Origin: Clostridia bacterium
GTDB lineage: Bacteria > Bacillota > Clostridia > Oscillospirales > Acutalibacteraceae
Length of the DNA: 5,083 nucleotides
Assembly: GCA_017631745.1 (NCBI GenBank)
Contig: JAGBSR010000130.1
Coordinates: 1 to 5,083 of the forward strand
Reading direction: 5' to 3'
Below, one piece after another: positions 1 through 5,083 of the stretch. Positions within the stretch are counted from its first letter, which is position 1. Every line of letters begins with the position of its first letter. A model generated the notes under the pieces. The model was not told where the DNA came from. It made no database searches and worked only from the letters and a program-made list of their open reading frames with translations. Both the position numbers and the translations under genes were made by a program.

Positions 1-752
1 CCAAGGAAGTTGCCATTGAAATGGAAATCGGCGGGAAAACCGTAACACTCGGTGCCTGCTGTAAGGGCTCGGGTATGATTCATCCAAATATGGCAACTAT
101 GCTTTGCTTTATGACAACTGACTGCAATATCAGCTCTGCTTACTTACAGAAAGCCCTCAGCGAGGTTGTAAAAGATACCTTTAATATGATTAGTGTTGAC
201 GGCGACACATCAACAAACGATATGGTCTGCATTATGGCAAACGGCAAGGCTGACAACGCCCTTATTGATGAGGACTCTGCCGATTTTGATACCTTTAAGC
301 AGGCTCTCAGGGCTGTGTCAATCAAGCTTTCACGCCTTATTGCAGGTGACGGAGAGGGTGCTCAGAGACTTCTTGAGTGCAATGTTACAGCTTGCACAGA
401 CGAAGCAACAGCGAAGAAAATTGCAAAGAGTATTATCTGCTCATCACTTGTAAAAACTGCAATGTTCGGTGCTGATGCAAACTGGGGCAGAATTCTCTGC
501 GCTATCGGTTATACCGAGGGCGACTTCAAGGTTGATACTATCGATGTTTATCTTTCATCCTGCAAGGGAACTGTTAAGGTTTGCGAAAAGGGTGCTGGTA
601 TTCCCTTCAGCGAAGAAAAGGCAAAGGAGATACTCCTTGAAAGCGAAATTACCCTTGATGTTGATATGAAGCAGGGCGAATACTCTGCTACTGCCTGGGG
701 CTGTGACCTTACATATGATTATGTTAAAATCAACGGCGATTACCGTACATAA
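1..752 (+). CDS. argJ: Glutamate N-acetyltransferase / amino-acid acetyltransferase ArgJ, 5' partial
   Basis: ArgJ transfers the acetyl group of N-acetylornithine to glutamate, giving ornithine and N-acetylglutamate in the cytoplasmic arginine pathway; bifunctional forms can also use acetyl-CoA. The frame is open from the first base (first whole codon at 3), so the gene begins upstream; the ATG at 21 is internal. The family's self-cleavage motif is present as KGSGMIHPNMATML, where cleavage falls between Ala and Thr; the nucleophilic Thr codon is at 96-98. The window therefore holds about 31 residues of the alpha-chain end and a complete beta chain of 218 residues. Further family blocks are DGEGAQRL, SSLVKTAMFGADANWGRILCA and the C-terminal ATAWGCDLTYDYVKIN...DYRT. 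About 150-160 N-terminal residues should be missing compared with the usual length of roughly 400. argB follows after 12 nt. Whether the enzyme is mono- or bifunctional cannot be told from this part. Confidence 0.96.
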   Translation, partial: KEVAIEMEIGGKTVTLGACCKGSGMIHPNMATMLCFMTTDCNISSAYLQKALSEVVKDTFNMISVDGDTSTNDMVCIMANGKADNALIDEDSADFDTFKQALRAVSIKLSRLIAGDGEGAQRLLECNVTACTDEATAKKIAKSIICSSLVKTAMFGADANWGRILCAIGYTEGDFKVDTIDVYLSSCKGTVKVCEKGAGIPFSEEKAKEILLESEITLDVDMKQGEYSATAWGCDLTYDYVKINGDYRT

Positions 753-758
753 GAGGTG
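751..758 (+). promoter_or_regulatory. Shine-Dalgarno of argB, decides the start
   Basis: GAGGTG at 753-758 is a strong anti-16S match lying 6 nt before the ATG at 765. It directly abuts the argJ stop (750-752). The in-frame GTG at 756-758 is part of this site, so it is very unlikely to be the true start. The arrangement suggests translational coupling of argB to argJ (inference). Confidence 0.8.
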
Positions 759-764
759 TATAAA

Positions 765-1631
765 ATGAACTCAATGAATCCTGCGATGAAGGCTCAGATA
801 TTGACTGATGCTCTTCCTTATATACAGAAATACTATGGCAAAACCGTTGTTGTCAAATACGGCGGCAATGCTATGATAAACCCCGAGCTTAAATATGCCG
901 TTATGAGCGATATCATTCTTCTTTCGCTCGTTGGCATCAAGGTTGTGCTTGTTCATGGCGGTGGACCTGAAATCAGCGGTATGCTTAAAAAGCTCGGCAT
1001 AGAGTCTAAGTTTGTCAACGGTCTTCGTTATACCGACAAAGACACTGCCGAGGTTGTGCAGATGGTGCTTTCAGGTAAAACAAACAAAGACCTTGTATCG
1101 CTCATTGAAACAGAGGGAGGCAAGGCTGTTGGTCTTTGCGGTATTGACGGCGGAATGATTAAGTGTGTTAAAAAAGACGACGACGGCTTCGATTACGGCT
1201 ATGTTGGTGAAATAACAGAGATTGACCCTGCACCGATTGCAAAGGTACTCGAAGAAAGCTATATACCCGTTATTGCTACTGTGGGTATTGATGATGAGGG
1301 TCAGGTGTATAACATCAATGCAGACACTGCTGCGGCTGAAATTGCAGCTGCTCTCGGTGCTGAAAACATCATCACTCTCACTGATATTCCCGGACTTCTC
1401 AGGGATGTTAATGACCCGACAACTCTTATAAGTGAAATTCATGTTGACGAGGTCGCATCGCTTATTGACAGCGGTATTATCTCAGGCGGTATGATTCCCA
1501 AGATGCTCTCTTGCGAAAAGGCTGTACGGTCGGGTGTTAAAAAAGCCGTTATGATAGACGGCAGAGTACCGCACTCAATTCTTATTGAAATGTTCTCAAG
1601 CGAGGGTATCGGTACCCTTATGACAAAGTGA
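765..1631 (+). CDS. argB: Acetylglutamate kinase ArgB (arginine-sensitive type)
   Basis: ArgB phosphorylates the gamma-carboxyl of N-acetylglutamate with ATP, the second step of arginine synthesis; it is a cytoplasmic amino-acid-kinase-fold enzyme. With the ATG at 765 the protein is 288 residues, normal for the family; an in-frame GTG at 756 would add three residues but lies inside the ribosome binding site. Visible motifs are the phosphate-binding KYGGNAM (31-37, Lys31), HGGGPEI (64-70), the substrate-binding NGLRYTD (85-91, Arg88), NINAD (183-187), LTDIPGLLRD (205-214) and GGMIPKM (241-247, catalytic-type Lys246). All expected key residues are present. Residues 10-27 (AQILTDALPYIQKYYGKT) match the extra N-terminal helix that the E. 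coli-type, arginine-insensitive enzyme lacks; in families that have it, it forms the hexamer and the arginine site, so feedback inhibition by arginine is likely (inference). It sits 12 nt after argJ and 9 nt before argD, in one operon. Confidence 0.97.
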   Translation: MNSMNPAMKAQILTDALPYIQKYYGKTVVVKYGGNAMINPELKYAVMSDIILLSLVGIKVVLVHGGGPEISGMLKKLGIESKFVNGLRYTDKDTAEVVQMVLSGKTNKDLVSLIETEGGKAVGLCGIDGGMIKCVKKDDDGFDYGYVGEITEIDPAPIAKVLEESYIPVIATVGIDDEGQVYNINADTAAAEIAAALGAENIITLTDIPGLLRDVNDPTTLISEIHVDEVASLIDSGIISGGMIPKMLSCEKAVRSGVKKAVMIDGRVPHSILIEMFSSEGIGTLMTK

Positions 1632-1640
1632 GGAAAGATT

Positions 1641-2819
1641 ATGAGTAATTTTGAAATTTTAATGGGTCAGGATAAACAGTATGTTGCCAATACCTACGGC
1701 AGATTTCCTGTTGCAATTAAAGAGGGTAAAGGTGCTCTTTGCAAGGATTTTGACGGCAAGGAGTATATCGACTTTTCAAGCGGTATAGGCGTAAACTCTC
1801 TGGGCTTTTGCGATGAGGGTTGGGTGAGTGCCGTAACTAAACAGCTGACCATTCTTCAGCATATTTCAAATCTTTATTATACCGAGCCTTGTGTAAACAC
1901 CGCAAAGCTTCTTTGTGAAAAGACAGGTATGAAGAAGGTCTTCTTCTCAAACAGCGGTGCCGAAAGCAATGAGGGCGCAATCAAGTGTGCAAGAAAATAC
2001 AGCTTTATGAAATACGGTGAGGGCAGGAGCAAGGTTATTACCCTTATCAATTCCTTCCACGGCAGAACTGTGACAACTCTTGCTGCAACCGGTCAGGATG
2101 TCTTTCATAAGTATTTCTTCCCCTTTACAGAGGGCTTTGAGTATGTAGAGGCAAATAACATTGAAGCTCTAAGAAACGCTCTTGACGGAAGTGTATGTGC
2201 CGTTATGATGGAGCTCATTCAGGGCGAGGGCGGTGTAATGCCTCTTGATAAGGAATATGTAAAGCAGGTAAGAACTCTTTGCGATGAAAAAGATATAATT
2301 ATGATTGTTGACGAGGTGCAGACAGGTGTCGGCAGAACAGGAAAGCTTTTCTGTTTTCAGAACTATGATGTGGTGCCTGATGTTGTTTCTGTTGCAAAGG
2401 GTATCGGCGGCGGTCTTCCTCTCGGCTGTGTGATGTTCTCTGAGAAAACTGAGAATGTACTCGTTGCAGGTGACCACGCTACAACCTTTGGCGGAAACCC
2501 CGTAGCTACCGCAGGCGCAGAATATATTCTTAAGACTATGGACGAGGACTTCCTTTCTGAGGTTGCAAAGAAAGGGGAGTACATGAGAGAAAAAATTCTC
2601 ACTATGCCCCATGTTGTCGGTATAGACGGACTCGGTCTTATGATGGGCATTCGTCTTGACGAGAGCATAATCAGCTCCGATGTTGTGAAAAAAGGCATTG
2701 CTAACGGTGTGCTTCTTCTCACTGCAAAAGCAAAAGTCAGACTTCTTCCGCCTTTGAATATCACCTATGAGGAAATAGACAGAGGACTTGATGCTCTCGG
2801 TAAAGCATTAAGTGAATAA
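1641..2819 (+). CDS. argD: Acetylornithine aminotransferase ArgD
   Basis: This PLP-dependent class-III (fold type I) aminotransferase converts N-acetylglutamate semialdehyde plus glutamate to N-acetylornithine and 2-oxoglutarate. The protein has 392 residues, the usual length. Motifs in order: FSSGIGVNSLG (45-55), QHISNLYYTEP (73-83), the PLP-phosphate-binding SNSGAESNEGAIK (103-115), SFHGRT (138-143, with the substrate-binding Arg142), ELIQGEGG (191-198), IVDEVQTGVGRTG (222-234, Asp224 for the pyridine nitrogen), SVAKGIGGGLPLG (250-262, Schiff-base Lys253) and ATTFGGNP (280-287). The HISNLYY block and position beside argJB favour acetylornithine over GABA or plain ornithine transamination; some ArgD enzymes also act on succinyl-diaminopimelate in lysine synthesis, which cannot be judged here. 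Start ATG 1641 has GAGGA at 1630-1634, overlapping the argB stop TGA, with a 6-nt spacer, so coupling to argB is likely. It is the last gene of the unit; a terminator follows 5 nt after its stop codon. Confidence 0.96.
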   Translation: MSNFEILMGQDKQYVANTYGRFPVAIKEGKGALCKDFDGKEYIDFSSGIGVNSLGFCDEGWVSAVTKQLTILQHISNLYYTEPCVNTAKLLCEKTGMKKVFFSNSGAESNEGAIKCARKYSFMKYGEGRSKVITLINSFHGRTVTTLAATGQDVFHKYFFPFTEGFEYVEANNIEALRNALDGSVCAVMMELIQGEGGVMPLDKEYVKQVRTLCDEKDIIMIVDEVQTGVGRTGKLFCFQNYDVVPDVVSVAKGIGGGLPLGCVMFSEKTENVLVAGDHATTFGGNPVATAGAEYILKTMDEDFLSEVAKKGEYMREKILTMPHVVGIDGLGLMMGIRLDESIISSDVVKKGIANGVLLLTAKAKVRLLPPLNITYEEIDRGLDALGKALSE

Positions 2820-2824
2820 TTTGT

Positions 2825-2865
2825 CAAAACGGATGTAATTTTTTAATACATCCGTTTTGTTTTTT
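2825..2865 (+). terminator. Rho-independent terminator of the arg operon
   Basis: A perfect 13-bp stem, CAAAACGGATGTA (2825-2837) pairing with TACATCCGTTTTG (2847-2859), encloses a 9-nt AT-rich loop and is followed directly by six T (2860-2865). It begins 5 nt after the argD stop. The complementary strand has no T run after the stem, so the terminator works in the + direction only. Confidence 0.95.
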
Positions 2866-2866
2866 A

Positions 2867-2895
2867 TTGAAAATATAAAAAGAGTATGCTATAAT
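2867..2895 (+). promoter_or_regulatory. Sigma-A type promoter of the beta-mannosidase gene
   Basis: The -35 box TTGAAA (2867-2872) is separated by 17 bp from a perfect -10 box TATAAT (2890-2895), which is preceded by TGC (2887-2889), an extended -10. Transcription should begin near 2902, giving a leader of about 54 nt. The -35 box starts 1 nt after the terminator T run, so the hydrolase is transcribed separately from the arg genes. The near-consensus boxes imply a promoter that needs no activator; control, if any, is more likely by repression (inference). Confidence 0.85.
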
Positions 2896-2917
2896 TACTA
2901 AGAATATATTTAGTTTG

Positions 2918-2930
2918 GGGTAATATACCC
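2918..2930 (+). repeat. Short palindrome in the leader, possible operator
   Basis: GGGTA-ATA-TACCC is a perfect 5-bp inverted repeat with a 3-nt centre, about 16-28 nt downstream of the predicted transcription start and 25 nt before the start codon. Its position would suit a repressor roadblock, or it could form a weak hairpin in the RNA. It is short and could be chance; no matching second copy was seen in the spacer. Confidence 0.35.
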
Positions 2931-2943
2931 TTTACTGTGAAAA

Positions 2944-2949
2944 AAGGAG
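2944..2949 (+). promoter_or_regulatory. Shine-Dalgarno of the beta-mannosidase gene
   Basis: AAGGAG lies 6 nt before the ATG at 2956. It is the only good ribosome binding site in this spacer and fixes the start of the gene. Confidence 0.85.
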
Positions 2950-2955
2950 AACACT

Positions 2956-3351
2956 ATGAAAATCAGTCTGAACGGTTTATGGAAATTTAAAAACACAACC
3001 GACACGAATTGGTTTGATGCGACAGTGCCCGGCTGTAACTATCTCGACCTTATGAACTGCGGTCAGCTTGCAGACCCTTTTGTAGGTCTTAATGAGAAAA
3101 ACAGCTATTTTGTTGCCGAAACCGATTGGGAGTACACAAGAACTGTTGAGCTGTGTGCTGAAGATCTTGACCATCAGGAGGTTTATCTCAAATGCGATAT
3201 GCTTGACACTCTCTGTGATGTTTTTGTCAACGGCACAAAGATTGCTTATACAGAAAACTGTCACATCAGATATGCTTTGAAATCAAGAAGCACCTTAAGG
3301 CAGGAGAAAACACCTTCAGCTTTTTATTCCATTCACCCGTTAACTATGTAA
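2956..3351 (+). CDS. Beta-mannosidase N-terminal fragment (frame before the shift)
   Basis: As written, this frame gives a 131-residue product. Residues 1-106 belong to the GH2 N-terminal jelly-roll (sugar-binding) domain: NGLWKF near the start, ATVPGCNYLDL, NSYFVAETDWEYTRT, then the strand-rich VYLKCDMLDTLCDVFVNGTKI. The last 25 residues, from about 3274 to the TAA at 3349-3351, are out of frame and resemble nothing in the family. On its own the fragment lacks the catalytic barrel and would be inactive. Confidence 0.7.
   Translation: MKISLNGLWKFKNTTDTNWFDATVPGCNYLDLMNCGQLADPFVGLNEKNSYFVAETDWEYTRTVELCAEDLDHQEVYLKCDMLDTLCDVFVNGTKIAYTENCHIRYALKSRSTLRQEKTPSAFYSIHPLTM
3271..3279 (+). other. Frameshift site inside the beta-mannosidase gene
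   Basis: Upstream codons end ...AGA TAT GC; downstream family sequence resumes at TTT GAA ATC (3276 onward) in the -1 frame. Adding one base after GC at about 3275 would give Arg-Tyr-Ala-Phe-Glu-Ile-Lys, the expected R-Y-x-F-x-I-K pattern of the family before LKxGEN. One lost base is thus the simplest explanation. No slippery heptamer is present. Confidence 0.85.
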
Positions 3352-5083
3352 AAAATATTGCAAAGTCAAGACCTGTACCACCCAATGCAAACGGTCAGAA
3401 CGGTGTCTGCTTTGTCCGTAAGCCTCAATGCCATTTCGGTTGGGACTGGGGTCCCGTGCTTCCACCTTCAGGCATTTCGGGCAATATTTATCTTGAGAGT
3501 GCGGACTCTGCCGAGGTAACTGAGGTTATCACCGTGCAGAAGCACTACGATAATAAGGTTGACGTTGATGTTAAGACTGTTATCAGAAAGCTTGAAGACA
3601 AAGACATCACTTGCTTACTTACTCTCACTTGCCCTGACGGCAGTGTACAGACCATAGAAGCAGACAAGGGTGTATTTACCGTTGAAAATCCCGAGCTCTG
3701 GTGGACCTATGAGCTTTCAGGTAAAGATAAACAGCCTCTCTATACTGTCAAGGCTCAGGCTATATCCGACGGCAAGGTGCTTAGCGAGAAGGAAATCAAG
3801 ATCGGTCTTCGTACTATTCGTCTCGACAGAAGCCGCGATAAGTGGGGTATGAACTTCCAATTTGTACTCAACGGTGTGCCTGTCTTCGCTAAGGGCGGTA
3901 ACTATATTCCCTCAGACAGCTTTATCAATCGCTTTGACGATGTAAAGCTCAGGGAAATGATTGAAGCTGCAAGATTCTCAAACTTCAACATTATCCGTGT
4001 ATGGGGCGGCGGCTTCTATGAGAGCGACGAATTCTATAACCTGTGCGATGAGATGGGTATTCTCGTATGGCAGGATTTCGCTTTTGCATGTATGCCTTAT
4101 CCCTTCTTTGACGAAGCTTTCCTCTCTAATGTAAAGAACGAAATTGAAAGCAATGTCAAGCGTCTTCGCAATCACGCATCTCTTGCCCTTTGGAGTGGTA
4201 ACAATGAAATTGAGACCATGTCCGGCGGCTGGATGAATATGAGAAAATACATAAAATGGACAGAGATTTTCTTCTATGATATTCTTGAAAAAGAAATCAG
4301 AAAATACGATACTGTTACATCATTTATTCCCGGTTCACCCTGTGGCAGTGCCTATGGAGAGGGCATCAACAGCGACAATGTCGGTGACACCCACCTCTGG
4401 AGTGTATGGCACGGTATGGCTTCAATGAAGGAATACAGAAACAGAATGACCCGTTTCTGCAGTGAATTCGGCTTTGAAAGCTTACCTGATATCAAAACCG
4501 TAAGAATGTTTGCCGAAGAAAAGGATTACAGTCTTTCAAGTGAGGTCTTCACCAACCATCAGAAGTGCGGCAGCGGTAACGATAAGATGCTTTACTACAT
4601 CCGTTCAAGATTTAAGCTTCCCGCTAAGTTTGAAGATTTCATCTATCTCTCACAGGTAACTCAGATGGAGTGTATGAGTGATGCAACAGAGCACTGGAGA
4701 AGAAACAAAGGACGTTGTAACGGCGCCATTTACTGGCAGTTCAACGATTGCTGGCCCGTATGCTCTTGGTCAAGTATCGACTACTACGGCAACTATAAGG
4801 CTCTGCAGTACTGCGCAAAGCACTTCAATGCCCCCTTGAGCGTTTCGATTGAAGATACTGCAAACAATCTTAAAATATATGCACTCAACGACCTTAACGA
4901 AAGCAAAGACATCACAGTTTCATATGAAATATTCGACTTTGCTAAGGGCGTTATTTCAAAGCAGGAAAAATCCCTCACAGTTGACAAAGTCAAGAACGAA
5001 ATTGTATTTGACATGTCTATGGATGAGCTTAAGAAAAAATATAACACCGAAACAACAGGCGTTATTGCAAAGCTTATAAGCGA
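3276..5083 (+). CDS. Beta-mannosidase catalytic part (frame after the shift), open at 3' end
   Basis: This frame is open for 602 codons to the window end and has no start with a ribosome binding site near its beginning; its first ATG is at 3849, well inside conserved sequence. In restored numbering it contains the end of the jelly roll (FEIKKHLKAGENTF from 108; HFGWDWGP at 160-167), an Ig-like beta-sandwich (about 175-290), and the TIM-barrel: KGGNYIP (313-319), RVWGGG (348-353), WQDFAFA (372-378), WSGNNE with the acid/base Glu418 (codon 4206-4208), GDTHLW (478-483), SEFGFES with the nucleophile Glu504 (codon 4464-4466) and YWQFNDCWP (593-601). About 90 residues of the following C-terminal beta domain are present. 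Both catalytic glutamates and the surrounding motifs are intact, with no stop codon or second frameshift. Confidence 0.85.

Larger units (their letters stand above)
2956..5083 (+). pseudogene. GH2 beta-mannosidase gene, one frameshift, 3' end outside window
   Basis: Reading across one frame change near 3271-3279 gives a single protein of about 709 visible residues (numbering assumes one lost base) that matches glycoside hydrolase family 2 beta-mannosidases, which release mannose from the non-reducing end of beta-1,4-manno-oligosaccharides. Family members usually have around 820-850 residues, so roughly the last 110-140 are beyond the window. The N-terminus (MKISLNGLWKFKN) is not a signal peptide, so the enzyme would act in the cytoplasm on imported oligosaccharides. 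Beta-mannosidase rather than beta-galactosidase or glucuronidase is indicated by FGWDWGP, RVWGGGFYE, WQDFAFAC, WSGNNE, SEFGFES and YWQFNDCWP. The gene has its own promoter and is separated from argD by a terminator, so it is not part of arginine synthesis. Typed as a pseudogene because the frame as given is broken; if the break is a sequence error, this is an ordinary intact gene. Confidence 0.85.

Noticed and set aside
1071..1442. Minus-strand open frame of 123 codons
   Set aside because: It is wholly antisense to argB, whose conserved motifs account for this DNA; no plausible family is seen.
2169..2764. Two long open frames on the minus strand (2169-2612 and 2363-2764)
   Set aside because: Both are antisense to well-conserved argD sequence, overlap one another in different frames, have low-complexity Ser/Cys-rich translations and match no recognised protein.
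1641..2819. GABA or succinylornithine aminotransferase instead of ArgD
   Set aside because: Motif set, length of 392 and the tight argJ-argB-argD arrangement all favour acetylornithine aminotransferase.
2902..2955. Riboswitch in the hydrolase leader
   Set aside because: The leader is only about 54 nt, AT-rich, with one 5-bp palindrome and no known aptamer pattern.
3271..3279. Programmed -1 ribosomal frameshift joining the two parts of the hydrolase
   Set aside because: The bases in the zero frame (AGA TAT GCT TTG AAA) contain no X-XXY-YYZ slippery heptamer, no clear stimulatory hairpin is seen downstream, and the family is not known for recoding.
4793..5047. Minus-strand and alternative plus-frame open stretches near the window end
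   Set aside because: They overlap the continuing GH2 frame, which has the family's motifs immediately upstream; they look like shadows.
3849..5083. Independent second gene starting at ATG 3849
   Set aside because: The ATG lies within the conserved region before the TIM-barrel, has no Shine-Dalgarno, and the same frame encodes recognisable GH2 sequence back to 3276.
1..5083. CRISPR array, insertion sequence, tRNA, phage or defence genes
   Set aside because: No repeat array, terminal inverted repeats, tRNA-like fold or transposase/integrase-like sequence was seen; coding genes and one short spacer account for the whole window.

Overview
The window holds the downstream part of an arginine-biosynthesis operon followed by a sugar-hydrolase gene, all on the + strand. 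Gene order (argJ-argB-argD), an arginine-sensitive type ArgB, strong GGAG-type ribosome binding sites, moderate GC with AT-rich spacers and a cytoplasmic GH2 beta-mannosidase together suggest a Gram-positive anaerobe of the class Clostridia, plausibly a gut or rumen Oscillospiraceae/Ruminococcus-like organism. That placement is inference from style and family resemblance; there is no rRNA or other marker in the window.

Positions 1-2819 carry argJ (5' end outside the window), argB and argD, separated by only 12 and 9 nt, with each Shine-Dalgarno overlapping the preceding stop codon. They form one transcription unit for three steps of the acetylated ornithine pathway. ArgJ recycles the acetyl group from N-acetylornithine to glutamate, ArgB phosphorylates N-acetylglutamate, and ArgD transaminates the semialdehyde to N-acetylornithine. 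ArgC, the missing reductase step, would be expected just upstream. The N-terminal helix of ArgB indicates feedback inhibition by arginine, which fits an ArgJ-type cyclic pathway. A strong intrinsic terminator at 2825-2865 closes the operon.

The 136-nt spacer 2820-2955 is fully used: terminator, then almost immediately a near-consensus sigma-A promoter (TTGAAA, 17 bp, TATAAT with a TG extension), a leader of about 54 nt containing a small palindrome, and an AAGGAG ribosome binding site.

From 2956 to the end of the window lies a GH2 beta-mannosidase gene with both catalytic glutamates recognisable. Its reading frame is broken once, at about 3271-3279: the first 106 codons are in one frame and the remaining 602 visible codons in the -1 frame. 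The downstream frame stays open for 1.8 kb with every family motif intact, so the break is either a very recent mutation or a sequencing/assembly error. The 3' end of this gene is outside the window. Nothing in the window looks like a novel system; the frameshift is the main point to check.
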